From positions 186,001 through 250,000 of the forward strand of contig NZ_SUMD01000008.1 of assembly GCF_005049235.1 (NCBI RefSeq): a stretch of DNA of 64,000 bases. Reading direction: 5' to 3'. Shown one piece after another: positions 45,446-53,837 of the stretch; position 1 is the stretch's first letter; every line of letters begins with the position of its first letter. The notes beneath the pieces were generated by a model, which worked only from the letters and a program-made list of their open reading frames with translations, had not been told where the DNA came from and did not search any database. Origin of the DNA: Rhodococcus oryzae (GTDB lineage: Bacteria > Actinomycetota > Actinomycetes > Mycobacteriales > Mycobacteriaceae). The translations under genes were made by a program, and so were the position numbers.

Positions 45446-47149
45446 TCAGATCCCCGAGCCCTGGTCGGCGAGGGCCCCGGCGACGGTCGGGTACACCCCG
45501 AGGCCCCTGCCGTCCGGAGCCGCTTGCTTGAGCGTGTCCCGGAACTGCCCGATGTCCCGGGCAACCCGGAGCTCGATCCCCTTGCGCCCGAGCGTGTCCC
45601 GCAACTGCATCAGCATCTCGGCGGCGCTGACGTCGATGAACGGCGAAGTCTCGGCATCCAGCACGACCGTGCGGGTCTCGTCGGTGCACAGCGCCTCGAT
45701 GCTCTCCTTCACGTGGTCGGCGTTCGCGAAGTACAGGCCTGCCTCGACGCGGACCACCACCACGTCCGGGCGGGTGGCGATGTCCGGATGACGCTCGGCG
45801 TCGACCCACAGCGAGCCCTCCTTCGCCAGCGCCGCGACGTGCGGACGCGACGAGCGATAGAGCAGCAGCAGCATCGACACCCCGATGCCGATCACCAGGC
45901 CAGGGAGGGTGTCGAACAGCAGGACACCCATCATCGCGGCAACCGCGCCGGCAAAATCGGCGCGGGCGGCGGGCCCGTAGATGCTGCCGAGCCGCTGCGT
46001 CCACACACCGTAGAGCCGCTTCAGCGCGGACACGTCGACCAGCTCGATCACCGCGGCGATGACGACCGCGGCCAGCGTGGCCTCGGGCAGCTTCTCGAAC
46101 AATCCGGTGAGGAAGAGCAGCGTGACCACCGTGAGCGCCGCGACGACCAGGCCGCTGACCTGAGTCTTCGCCCCCGCTCCCCCGTTCACCGCGGTCTTCG
46201 AGAGGCTGCCGTTGACGACCATTCCCGACGCCAGACCCGATCCGAGGTTCGCGGCGCCCAAGCCCAGCAGCTCGCGGTTGGCGTCCACCTCGTAGCCGGC
46301 CTTCGCCGCGTACGTCTTGGCCGCGCCCAGGCCCTCCGCGAAGCCGATCAGCAGCACGCCGACGGCGGGGCCCAGCAGGTCCACGTAGTCGTCGAAACCG
46401 ACGCCGCCCGGCAGCCCGACCGAGGGCAGCCCGGAGTCGATGTGCCCGACGATCTCGACGCCCTCGCCGTCCAAGCCGAACACCGTGACCGCCGTGATCC
46501 CCAAAAGCACCGCGAGCAACGATCCCGGGACCAGCGGCAGCCAGCGCTTGAGGCCCAGCACCACCGCGAGGCTGAGCAGGCCGACGGTCAGCGTCCGCCA
46601 GTCGGTGTCACCCAGCTGACTGATGACGCCCCAGGCCTGCTCGAAGAAGTTGCCCTCGGACTTCGGCACCCCGAACAGCTTGGGCACCTGGCCGATGATG
46701 ATGGTCAGCGCGAGTCCGACGATGAAGCCCTTGAGCACCGGCTCGGAGATGAAGGACGCGATGAAGCCGAGCCGGATCATCCCCGCCAGCAGGCCCACGA
46801 TGCCCGTCGCGATGGCCAGCACCGCGGACAACGCGATGTACTTTCCGCCGTCGGCGCCGGCCAGCGGCGCGATGATCGCCGCCGAGAGCGCCGCGGTCGC
46901 GGACATCGGGCCGACCACCAGGTGTCGCGAACTGCCCACCGCCGCATAGAGAATCAGTGAGGGGATCGCCGCGTACAGCCCGACCACCGGCGGAACCCCG
47001 GCGATGGTCGCGTAGGCCAGGGCCTCCGGCACCAGCACCGCCCAGACCGTGAGTCCGGCGATGACGTCGGGGCGGATCCACTTGCCCTGGTAGCCCTGGA
47101 GAGAGCCGAACAGCAGCCAATGCCTCCGCACCTTCTCTGTCGAGATCAC
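45446..47149 (-). CDS. SulP-family anion permease with STAS domain (copy 2)
   Basis: A 567-residue permease with the SulP signature (IRPDVIAGLTVWAVLVPEAL and YATIAGVPPVVGLYAAIPSL) and a C-terminal STAS domain (VVVVRVEAGLYFANADHVKE, then TVVLDAETSPFIDVSAAEML). It is clearly different from copy 1, so it is not a recent duplicate. The start is uncertain: GTG 47149, with GGGAG upstream, or ATG 47182. The arylsulfatase gene follows after 123 bases on the same strand, so permease-sulfatase-permease form a same-strand group. Confidence 0.92.
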   Translation of the reverse strand: MISTEKVRRHWLLFGSLQGYQGKWIRPDVIAGLTVWAVLVPEALAYATIAGVPPVVGLYAAIPSLILYAAVGSSRHLVVGPMSATAALSAAIIAPLAGADGGKYIALSAVLAIATGIVGLLAGMIRLGFIASFISEPVLKGFIVGLALTIIIGQVPKLFGVPKSEGNFFEQAWGVISQLGDTDWRTLTVGLLSLAVVLGLKRWLPLVPGSLLAVLLGITAVTVFGLDGEGVEIVGHIDSGLPSVGLPGGVGFDDYVDLLGPAVGVLLIGFAEGLGAAKTYAAKAGYEVDANRELLGLGAANLGSGLASGMVVNGSLSKTAVNGGAGAKTQVSGLVVAALTVVTLLFLTGLFEKLPEATLAAVVIAAVIELVDVSALKRLYGVWTQRLGSIYGPAARADFAGAVAAMMGVLLFDTLPGLVIGIGVSMLLLLYRSSRPHVAALAKEGSLWVDAERHPDIATRPDVVVVRVEAGLYFANADHVKESIEALCTDETRTVVLDAETSPFIDVSAAEMLMQLRDTLGRKGIELRVARDIGQFRDTLKQAAPDGRGLGVYPTVAGALADQGSGI

Positions 47150-47205
47150 GGTCGGCCGACTCCCTTCGTACGGTCGCCTCATGATCGGTGGTCCGACCCC
47201 GGCTG

Positions 47206-47234
47206 CGCCTCACCTTGCGAGGGTGAGGCGCAAC
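47206..47234. terminator. Hairpin between the SDR and SulP copy 2 genes
   Basis: TGCGCCTCACC (47206-47216) pairs with GGTGAGGCGCA (47224-47234), loop 7 bases. It follows the SDR gene on the minus strand and probably ends its transcript before the SulP promoter. Confidence 0.75.
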
Positions 47235-47299
47235 CGGTCGACCTCGATGACCGACGGGCGCGAGGCTCTCGTCGAGGGCTGAACCGACGGGGCGGCCTA

Positions 47300-48136
47300 T
47301 CAGGCCCCGGCGTCGGCGGCGTCGAGCAGCGGCTGACCGATGACGCCCATCGTGGCGGACGCACCGCCGAGCGCCCATCCCCCGTCGGTGGCCATGACCA
47401 CGCCCGACACGTAGTCGGCGAGCGGGGACGCCAGGAACCGGCAGACGTTGGCGACGTCGCGCGGGGTCCCGTATCGGCGCAGGGGAACGCTGTTGGTGAC
47501 GAGGGCCCGGTCCTCCTCGGTCGGCGCGAGGCGAGCCATGCCCTCGGTCCCGTCGATCGGGCCCGGGATCACGCCGTTGACCCGTACCCCGGCCGGACCC
47601 CACTCCAGGGCGAGGACCTTGGTGAGCATGTCGACGCCGGCCTTGGCCGCGCACACGTGCGCCTGCGTCACCGTCGGGAGCACCGCCTGCGGCGCGGAAA
47701 TGTTGATGACCGAGGCGCCGGGCTTGCGCAAGAACGGGTATGCGGCGCGCAACACGTTGAAGGTGCCGAGCAGATCGATGTCGACGACCGACTTGAATCC
47801 GTTGGCCGATAGCCCCAGCGCCGCGGCGGGAAAGTTGCCCGCGGCGCCCGAGACCATCACGTCGAAGTCGCCGAACCGATCGTGCACCTGCTTGAGTACG
47901 GCCTCGGTCGCAGCGTAATCGCGAACGTCGGCGCTGCCGCCCATGGCCTCGGCCCCGAGCGCGGTCAGCCGCTCGACGGCGGCGTCGACCTTCTCCTGCC
48001 TGCGGCTCATCACCGCGACCCGGGCGCCCGCCCTGGCGAAGTCTTCGGCGATGCCGAGGTTGATCCCGCTGGTGCCGCCCGCAACGAACACGGTCTTGCC
48101 GGTCAGATCGATCGACTGGACGAACTCGGTGGCCAT
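47300..48136 (-). CDS. SDR oxidoreductase of the 2,4-dienoyl-CoA reductase type
   Basis: A 278-residue short-chain dehydrogenase with the cofactor turn VAGGTSGINLG and SGAAGNFPA in place of NNAG. The usual catalytic tyrosine is missing: the Y-x3-K region reads TQAHVCAAKAGVDMLTK. The histidine-plus-lysine arrangement (Q-x-H-x4-K) matches peroxisomal-type 2,4-dienoyl-CoA reductases, which reduce dienoyl-CoA from unsaturated fatty acids using NADPH. VNGVIPGPIDGTEGMARL also fits that group. ATG 48136 follows GCGAGGGAG. It diverges from a marR gene that probably controls it. Confidence 0.85.
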   Translation of the reverse strand: MATEFVQSIDLTGKTVFVAGGTSGINLGIAEDFARAGARVAVMSRRQEKVDAAVERLTALGAEAMGGSADVRDYAATEAVLKQVHDRFGDFDVMVSGAAGNFPAAALGLSANGFKSVVDIDLLGTFNVLRAAYPFLRKPGASVINISAPQAVLPTVTQAHVCAAKAGVDMLTKVLALEWGPAGVRVNGVIPGPIDGTEGMARLAPTEEDRALVTNSVPLRRYGTPRDVANVCRFLASPLADYVSGVVMATDGGWALGGASATMGVIGQPLLDAADAGA

Positions 48137-48275
48137 GCCAACTCCCTCGCTGTAGAAATAATCAGTGCTGCGAATGGTTTCTGTCGCGGACCATACTGGA
48201 TGCGAGCGCTGGGGCGAGGGCGTGGCCCCATATGATCGTCATTCCCAACCGCCCTGGAATCGGAGGTGCCGACTC

Positions 48276-48755
48276 GTGGCCGAGCCCTTGGTCTCCGACG
48301 CCGCGGCACGCCACACCGGCTGTCTGCTGATGAAGCTCGGGCAGGCGATGTCCCGCCTCAGCGAGGATCGGCTGGCCAGCCTGGGTCTGCGCACCCGGCA
48401 CTACCTGATCCTGCAGGCACTCGCCGACGCGGGCGCTCGCTCCCAGCTCGAACTCGGAAACCAGCTGCGCATCGATCCCACGACGATGGTCTCGTCCATC
48501 GATCACCTCGAAGAGCTGGGATTGGCCGATCGATCACGCGACCCCCAGGACCGCAGGCGCTTCCTCATCGCGATCACCGACGAGGGCAGGCGCGCCGCCG
48601 CCGAGTCCGACGGATTGCTGGCCTCGCTCAACGAGGAGGCCCTCGCAGACCTCGATCCCTCGCGGCGCGACGACCTGCACCAACTGCTGCTGGCGCTCAA
48701 TTCCGGGGATGCGCTGCCGCGGGCGTACGACGCCACCCGGGACGTTCCACACTGA
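48276..48755 (+). CDS. MarR-family regulator
   Basis: A 159-residue winged-helix protein. The recognition region is ELGNQLRIDPTTMVSSIDHL, followed by the wing ADRSRDPQDRRRFLIAITDE. GTG 48276 lies nine bases after CGGAGG; an earlier ATG at 48165 would add 37 doubtful residues. It is divergent from the dienoyl-CoA-reductase-like gene, separated by 139 bases that include TGTAGAAATAATCAG, an A+T-rich stretch where the operators probably lie. The ligand is unknown. Confidence 0.9.
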   Translation: MAEPLVSDAAARHTGCLLMKLGQAMSRLSEDRLASLGLRTRHYLILQALADAGARSQLELGNQLRIDPTTMVSSIDHLEELGLADRSRDPQDRRRFLIAITDEGRRAAAESDGLLASLNEEALADLDPSRRDDLHQLLLALNSGDALPRAYDATRDVPH

Positions 48756-48773
48756 TCCCCGCTCCGGTCCGGG

Positions 48774-49124
48774 CTACCCCTCGGGCTGATCCCGCCCGGC
48801 CGCGGCCCGCACCTTGTACAACACGACCTGCTCGTTCGCGAACGAGAGGGCCGTCGCGGGGCTGGTCCCCTCGCCCCTCGGCGCCAGGTGCAGCGGGATC
48901 TCCGGGCTGATCCCGAGCACGTAGTCCCGCATCTCCGCCCGAGCCGGTTCGTCGAGCCCGCCGCCGATGACGACCAGGTCCGCCTCCCACTCCGCCAGGA
49001 TCCGCCCGATCAGGGCGCGGTCGTTGGTCGCGACCACGTCGCGGCCGACGCGGCGCAGCTCCTCCGCCAGGACGTCCAGGGTGGATTGGCGCCTGCCGAT
49101 GAGCAGGAGCCTCGGTTCCGCCAT
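48774..49124 (-). CDS. Receiver-like small protein of unknown function
   Basis: A 116-residue protein with a Rossmann-like pattern of alternating strands and helices: EPRLLLIGRRQSTLDVLAEE, then ADLVVIGGGLDEPARAEM and, at the end, EQVVLYKVRAA. This resembles a response-regulator receiver or a nucleoside-sensor fold, but the acidic pocket and phospho-acceptor aspartate are not typical. ATG 49124 follows GGAGGCGGAG. It is the last gene of a likely tetR-gtrA-this gene operon (gaps of 40 and 29 bases). Confidence 0.65.
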   Translation of the reverse strand: MAEPRLLLIGRRQSTLDVLAEELRRVGRDVVATNDRALIGRILAEWEADLVVIGGGLDEPARAEMRDYVLGISPEIPLHLAPRGEGTSPATALSFANEQVVLYKVRAAAGRDQPEG

Positions 49125-49153
49125 CTCCGCCTCCCCCTTCGCGGTCGACTCCG

Positions 49154-49654
49154 CTACGAGAACACCCAACCACGCAGGGCAAGGAAGCGCAGGACACCGA
49201 CGAACGCGCTGACCGCGACCACCGCGACGGCCTGCACCAAGCCGCCCGCCGACGGCAGCCAGAAATCGAGGAGGGCGAGCGAGAGCGTGCTCAGCGCCAG
49301 CCCGACCAGCGCGAGCCCGCCGCCCTCCCATTGTGCCGGGAACCAGCGGACCCGCGCGGATGCATGGAAGGTCAGCCTGCGGTGGAGTTCGTTGGCCAGG
49401 GCGGTGCTGACCACCACACCCGCGAGGTTGGCCGCGAACGTGCCCCGGGAGTGGAGCAGGAGGAACACCAGCGCGTAGACGATGTTGCTCGATCCGCCGA
49501 CGAGGACGAACCGGACGAACTGCGCGATGACGCCGTCGCCCCGAAGGCGACCACTTCCGGTCCGCCCCCTGATCCAGGGATACGTCGCGCCGGGATCGTC
49601 GCGGACGGGCGCAGGGTCGCCGCGACCGTCACCGTACGTGATCACGTCGTCCAT
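49154..49654 (-). CDS. GtrA-family membrane protein
   Basis: A 166-residue protein with a 40-residue hydrophilic N-terminus and four membrane segments, beginning QFVRFVLVGGSSNIVYALVF, the GtrA signature, and followed by ALANELHRRLTF. GtrA proteins take part in moving polyprenyl-linked sugars during cell-wall or surface polysaccharide decoration. ATG 49654 has AGAAGGGG upstream. It lies 40 bases after a tetR gene on the same strand, which may control it. No glycosyltransferase gene is adjacent. Confidence 0.88.
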   Translation of the reverse strand: MDDVITYGDGRGDPAPVRDDPGATYPWIRGRTGSGRLRGDGVIAQFVRFVLVGGSSNIVYALVFLLLHSRGTFAANLAGVVVSTALANELHRRLTFHASARVRWFPAQWEGGGLALVGLALSTLSLALLDFWLPSAGGLVQAVAVVAVSAFVGVLRFLALRGWVFS

Positions 49655-49694
49655 GAAAGCCCCTTCTCGACGCGGACATCCGCATCTGTCCCCC

Positions 49695-50321
49695 TCAGCG
49701 GGACGTCGCGTCGCCGACCGGAGACGCGCCGCCCGCGGTCAGTGCCGGCACCACCACGCCGTCGACGACTCGCTCGATGAAGGCCAGGTCGATCGGCTCT
49801 GCCATGACCGACAGCCGGTGGAAGGTGATCGCGGGAAAGATGGTGCCGATCAGATCGATGTCCCGGTCGCCGGGCACCTCTCCCCGTTCGACCGCCCTCG
49901 AGACGACCGTGGCGAAGACCTGCTTGTACGGCACCGAGATGGCCTGGTTGACCGCCTCACGCAGCCCGCAGTCGTGCACCATCCCGGTGAGCAGGCCGCC
50001 GATCACCGCGTCGCGCCGCGAGTCCGGGTCGTGCCAGGCCCGTGCCATGTGCACCAGATCGGTCCGAAGATCTCCGGTGTCGGGCGCGTGGGCGATCTCG
50101 TGGAGCAGCGCGACCGCATCGGCGACGAGCTCCGGCTTTCCCGCCCACCGCCGGTAGACGGTCGTCTTGCCTGCCCCGCACCGGGCCGCCACGGCGTCGA
50201 TCGACAGCCGGTCGAACCCGACCTCCGCCAGCAGATCCTGGGTCGCGACGAGCAGCGCCCGATCGCGATCCGCGTCGCGCGGACGACCGGCCTTGGCTGA
50301 CGATGACACGGTGACCTCCAT
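49695..50321 (-). CDS. TetR-family regulator
   Basis: A 208-residue regulator. It has GRPRDADRDRALLVATQDLL, then LSIDAVAARCGAGKTTVYRR and WAGKPELV, the TetR N-domain, followed by a TetR_C_11-like ligand domain (EVPGDRDIDLIGTIFPAITF, typical of AcrR-type actinobacterial regulators). An imperfect palindrome at 50323-50358, directly before its start, is the likely operator. It heads a possible tetR-gtrA operon and follows the pirin-crotonase genes on the same strand. Confidence 0.9.
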   Translation of the reverse strand: MEVTVSSSAKAGRPRDADRDRALLVATQDLLAEVGFDRLSIDAVAARCGAGKTTVYRRWAGKPELVADAVALLHEIAHAPDTGDLRTDLVHMARAWHDPDSRRDAVIGGLLTGMVHDCGLREAVNQAISVPYKQVFATVVSRAVERGEVPGDRDIDLIGTIFPAITFHRLSVMAEPIDLAFIERVVDGVVVPALTAGGASPVGDATSR

Positions 50322-50322
50322 T

Positions 50323-50358
50323 GGAATATAGATACGCTACCGTTTCGTATCCTATTCC
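50323..50358. promoter_or_regulatory. Operator-like palindrome before tetR
   Basis: The arms GGAATA/TATTCC (50323-50328/50353-50358) and GATACG/CGTATC (50331-50336/50346-50351) are nested around the same centre. The site touches the tetR start codon and lies 35 bases from the end of the crotonase gene. Confidence 0.6.
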
Positions 50359-50392
50359 CGAAGGACGGGGCCACCTCCTGGCCCGCCCGCGG

Positions 50393-51163
50393 TCACTCGA
50401 AGGTGCCGTGCCGCCCGGCGCCCTCCGCGAAGCGCGTGGCGCCCTCGAAGGTGCCGTCCGCGAGGGAGATCGCGCCGTGCCGCAACTCGACGAGCATCGC
50501 CTGGTCCTCCGCCAGCCCCTCCTGCTCCAGGACGGAGAGCCGGTCCTGACGCATGCAGGTCTGGGGAAACGCCGCCAGCTCGGCCGCGAGCCGCTGGGCG
50601 GCCGCCACCGCCTCGCCCGCAGGGACCTTCCGATTCACCAGCCCGATGCGGTGCGCCTCCTCCGCGTCGACCGGGCGCCCGGTCAGGATCAGGTCCATGG
50701 CGTGGCCGGCGCCGATCAGGCGCGGCAGGCGCACGGTGCCGCCGTCGATGAGCGGTACGCCCCAGCGCCGGCAGAAGACGCCGAGAACGGCCCCCTCCTC
50801 CGCCACCCGCAGGTCCGCCCACAGGGCGAGCTCCAGCCCACCCGCCACCGCGTGACCGGTGATCGCGGCGATCACCGGTTTCGAGAGCCGCATCCGCGAG
50901 ATGCCCATCGGGCCGTCACCGTCGAGTGCGACACGATTGCCCGACCCTGAGCTGATCGCCTTCAGATCCGCTCCCGCACAGAAGGTTCCACCCTCCCCGT
51001 GCAACACGGCAACCGCGGCGTCCGAGTCGGCGTCGAAGTCACGGAAGGCGGCCGCGAGGGCCTCCGCGGTGGGTCGGTCCACCGCGTTGCGGACGGCGGG
51101 CCGGTTGATGCTGATGGTCGTGACCGGGCCGTCCCGTCGGACGAGAACCACATCATCGGTCAT
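50393..51163 (-). CDS. Crotonase/enoyl-CoA hydratase family protein
   Basis: A 256-residue crotonase. It has SINRPAVRNAVDRPTAEALA, then the oxyanion hole FCAGADLKAI, and the second block ITGHAVAGGLELALWADLRV. The acidic residue usual at hydratase position 144 appears replaced (the block reads WADLRVAEEGAVLGVFCRRW), and the mid-part GVPLIDGGTVRLPRLIG is that of the common actinobacterial enoyl-CoA hydratase-like group. It is 12 bases after the pirin gene and probably co-transcribed with it. The substrate is unknown. Confidence 0.9.
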   Translation of the reverse strand: MTDDVVLVRRDGPVTTISINRPAVRNAVDRPTAEALAAAFRDFDADSDAAVAVLHGEGGTFCAGADLKAISSGSGNRVALDGDGPMGISRMRLSKPVIAAITGHAVAGGLELALWADLRVAEEGAVLGVFCRRWGVPLIDGGTVRLPRLIGAGHAMDLILTGRPVDAEEAHRIGLVNRKVPAGEAVAAAQRLAAELAAFPQTCMRQDRLSVLEQEGLAEDQAMLVELRHGAISLADGTFEGATRFAEGAGRHGTFE

Positions 51164-51175
51164 GGGTCGCCTTTC

Positions 51176-52159
51176 TCAGCGCCGCGGCTTGAGGCGCGTG
51201 TTCGGCAGGATCGGCGCGGGGATGGTCTCGCGCCACTCCGCGGGGAACGGACCGTACCGTCCGGGCGTGGCTGCGGCCCGATCCGAGCGTTCGCGCTGCC
51301 AGTCCTCGCGGAACTGCACGACCTCGTCGTGGCTGCGGCCGATGAAGTTCCACCACATGACGATCTCCTCGCCGAGCGGTTCACCGCCGAGCAGCAGGAT
51401 GCGCGTCTGCTCGTCGTCGGAGGCCCGCACCTCCATCCGGGTGACACCCTGCGACAGATACACCAGTTGCCCCGGCTTCGCGCCCACCCCGCCGACGGTC
51501 GCGCCACCGGTGTCCACCAGCACGCCGTGCTCGAAGGCAGGGTCGAGGTCGAGCCGCAGGGACCGGCCGGGCGGCAGGGTCAGCTCGGCGCCGAGCAGCG
51601 GACTGAACGTCTTCACAGGGGATCGCTGCCCGAAGAGCACGCCAAGGAACACCAACACCCGCACCCCGTCGTGATCGACCACCGGCGGCGCGTAGTGCTC
51701 GAAAGCGGGTGCGGTGAAACGATGTTCGTTCGGCAGCGCCACCCACAGCTGGACACCGTGCAACACGGACGTCTGCGGCGTCGAGAACTCGGAGTGCGCG
51801 ATTCCCGAGCCCGCGGTCATCAGGTTGATCTCGCCCGGCCGGACCAGCGCATGGACACCCGTGGTGTCGCGGTGCTCGATCTCGCCGGTGAACAACCAGG
51901 ACACCGTCTGCAGCCCGGTGTGCGGGTGGCCCGCGACCTTCATACCGCCGCTGGCCGAGACATCGTCGGGCCCATAGTGATCGAGGAAGCACCAGGCGCC
52001 GACGAACGACTGCGCGCGTTGCGGGAGCGAGCGCCGCACCGGCATCGCACGCGGGCCACCGAGGGGGACGTCGCGGAAGTCCAGCAGCCGCGGGCCGCTT
52101 TCGCCTCCGTCGTCGCCGGCGCAGACCACCTCATCGGGAGCGGGGTCGAGATTGCTCAT
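51176..52159 (-). CDS. Pirin-family protein
   Basis: A 327-residue bicupin of the pirin family. The metal-binding histidine motif is present as GHPHTGLQTVSWLFTGEIEH, and the GSGIAHSEFS block holds the other ligands; the C-terminal cupin ends the protein (EEIVMWWNFIGRSHDEV). Bacterial pirins have quercetinase-like or regulatory activity with iron or other metals. I chose ATG 52159 behind CGAGGAACG; an earlier start at 52255 would overlap the divergent GNAT gene. It is followed after 12 bases by the crotonase gene. Confidence 0.92.
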   Translation of the reverse strand: MSNLDPAPDEVVCAGDDGGESGPRLLDFRDVPLGGPRAMPVRRSLPQRAQSFVGAWCFLDHYGPDDVSASGGMKVAGHPHTGLQTVSWLFTGEIEHRDTTGVHALVRPGEINLMTAGSGIAHSEFSTPQTSVLHGVQLWVALPNEHRFTAPAFEHYAPPVVDHDGVRVLVFLGVLFGQRSPVKTFSPLLGAELTLPPGRSLRLDLDPAFEHGVLVDTGGATVGGVGAKPGQLVYLSQGVTRMEVRASDDEQTRILLLGGEPLGEEIVMWWNFIGRSHDEVVQFREDWQRERSDRAAATPGRYGPFPAEWRETIPAPILPNTRLKPRR

Positions 52160-52253
52160 CGTTCCTCGATCCTGGGCGCCGCGGCCCCTCGACGGACTCC
52201 GCCCGAACCTCTGCCGGACCGCATCCAGGGTATCGCTGCGGCATAGTGGGGCC

Positions 52254-52604
52254 ATGGCAGACGAAAATGTCGCAGATGCGCCGGCCCCCGTGGTCCGAGA
52301 CGCCCCCGCGCTGCACCGCTACGAGGTCCACCTCGGTACGGAATTGGCCGGATTCACCGAGTATCTGGATCGGGACGGCCAACGGATCTTCTTCCACACC
52401 GAGATCGGGGAACAGTACGGCGGCCGCGGCCTGGCGAGCCGGTTGATCCACGACGCTCTCGCCGAAACCGTCGGCGACGGCAAGCGGATCGTCCCCATCT
52501 GCCCCTTCGTCGCCGGCTACCTCGAGAAGCACGACGACTTCGCCGCCGCGGTGGATCCGGTGACGCGCGAGGCGCTGCAGGCCGTGCGTGACTCGCAAGC
52601 CTGA
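52254..52604 (+). CDS. GNAT-family acetyltransferase-like protein (YidJ/Gtn10 type)
   Basis: A 116-residue single-domain protein. It has HRYEVHLGTELAGFTEYLDR, then the acetyl-CoA motif EQYGGRGLASRLIHDAL and ICPFVAGYLEKHDDFAA, typical of the small GNAT (acetyltransf_CG) group. Substrates are unknown. CATAGT (52242-52247) lies six bases before the ATG, so the message may be leaderless. It diverges from the pirin gene. Confidence 0.88.
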   Translation: MADENVADAPAPVVRDAPALHRYEVHLGTELAGFTEYLDRDGQRIFFHTEIGEQYGGRGLASRLIHDALAETVGDGKRIVPICPFVAGYLEKHDDFAAAVDPVTREALQAVRDSQA

Positions 52605-52634
52605 CGGAATTTTCGCGCCGGGCATCGAGTTACC

Positions 52635-52660
52635 CATGTAGTTGACATTTCGACTACATG
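52635..52660. promoter_or_regulatory. 26-bp operator-like palindrome before the LLM gene
   Basis: CATGTAG (52635-52641) and CTACATG (52654-52660) are perfect inverted arms; allowing for the inner bases, 11 of 13 positions pair. The sequence TTGACA inside (52642-52647) could be a -35 box. It ends 15 bases before the start codon and resembles MarR-type operators (TAGTTGA/TCGACTA). Confidence 0.65.
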
Positions 52661-52675
52661 ACGGAGGGTGGCTCG

Positions 52676-53677
52676 ATGGAACTCGGTGTGACGACGTTTG
52701 CGGAGGTCGATACGGACGGGGGCGTGTCGCCGCGCGAACGGCTGCGCAACCTCCTCGAGGAGGTCGAACTCGCGGAGCAGGTCGGCCTCGATGTGTACGG
52801 CGTCGGCGAGCACCACCGCGCGGACTTCGTGGCATCCGCCCCCGCCGTCGTGTTGGCCGCCGCCGCGGCCCGCACCTCGGACATCCGCCTGACCAGCGCG
52901 GTGACCGTCCTGAGTTCCGACGATCCCGTTCGGGTGTTCGAGGAGTTCGCCACCCTCGACCTGATCTCGGGCGGCCGCGCCGAGGTGATGGCCGGCCGCG
53001 GCTCGTTCACCGAGTCGTTCCCGCTGTTCGGCTACGACCTCGCCGACTACGACGAATTGTTCGTCGAGAAGCTCGGCCTGCTGCTGGCCATCCGCGATTC
53101 CGAGACCGTGACCTGGTCGGGGAACCACCGGGCACCGTTGGACCGGCAGTCGGTCTACCCGCGACCCGAGCGCCCGCTCCCGATCTGGGTCGGCGTCGGA
53201 GGCAACCCCGAATCCGTTGCCAGGGCAGGACTGTTGGGCCTGCCGATGGCGCTCGCGATCATCGGCGGCGGCCCCGCACGGTTCGCGCCGCTCGCCGACC
53301 TGCACCGGCGCGCCGTTGCGGAGGGCGGCCACGATCCCCAGCCGATCGCGGTGCACGCGCACGGGTACATCGCCGACTCCGAGGAGCAGGCCGCGGCCGA
53401 GTTCTACCCGAGCTACGCGGCCGCGATGACCGCCCTCGGCCGGGAACGCGGCTGGGCGCCAATGAATCCCCAGAGTTTCGACGGCCTGCGCGGACCCGGC
53501 GGTTCGTTGGTGTTGGGCAACCCGGAACAGGTCGCGGAGAAGATCCTCGACATGCGCGACACCCTCGGGATCGAACGGTTCATGTTGCATCCGAGCGTCG
53601 GCCCACTCCCCCACGACAAGGTCATGCGGACCATAGAGCTGCTGGGCACGAAGGTGGCCCCGCTGGTCCGTCAGTGA
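52676..53677 (+). CDS. LLM-class flavin-dependent oxidoreductase
   Basis: A 333-residue bacterial-luciferase-like monooxygenase. It begins MELGVTTFAEVDTDGGVSPR and has DVYGVGEHHRADFVASAP, the typical EHH motif, then SGGRAEVMAGRGSFTESFPL and PLPIWVGVGGNPESVARAG. Such enzymes use FMN or F420; this subgroup (luciferase-like, MsnO8-like neighbours) usually has FMN. ATG 52676 has GGAGGG upstream. The palindrome at 52635-52660 suggests repression by an unlinked regulator of the MarR type. Confidence 0.92.
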   Translation: MELGVTTFAEVDTDGGVSPRERLRNLLEEVELAEQVGLDVYGVGEHHRADFVASAPAVVLAAAAARTSDIRLTSAVTVLSSDDPVRVFEEFATLDLISGGRAEVMAGRGSFTESFPLFGYDLADYDELFVEKLGLLLAIRDSETVTWSGNHRAPLDRQSVYPRPERPLPIWVGVGGNPESVARAGLLGLPMALAIIGGGPARFAPLADLHRRAVAEGGHDPQPIAVHAHGYIADSEEQAAAEFYPSYAAAMTALGRERGWAPMNPQSFDGLRGPGGSLVLGNPEQVAEKILDMRDTLGIERFMLHPSVGPLPHDKVMRTIELLGTKVAPLVRQ

Positions 53678-53837
53678 CGACGGGGAATCACCCCTCGGAC
53701 ACCAATTAGTCATGCATACGACACCCAAATAGACTGCACTGCCGATACGATCCCTTTACTGGCCCCCGCGCGGTGCTGTGAGCGGGGGAAACGCCGACGC
53801 AACGGGCCTCGGCGTGATCGACCGTCGGGGAGGCCAG

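Noticed and set aside
43637-46960. An 1107-codon open frame on the plus strand opposite the arylsulfatase and SulP genes
   Set aside because: It is a shadow frame of two well-supported genes, with Arg/His/Asp-rich sequence and no family.
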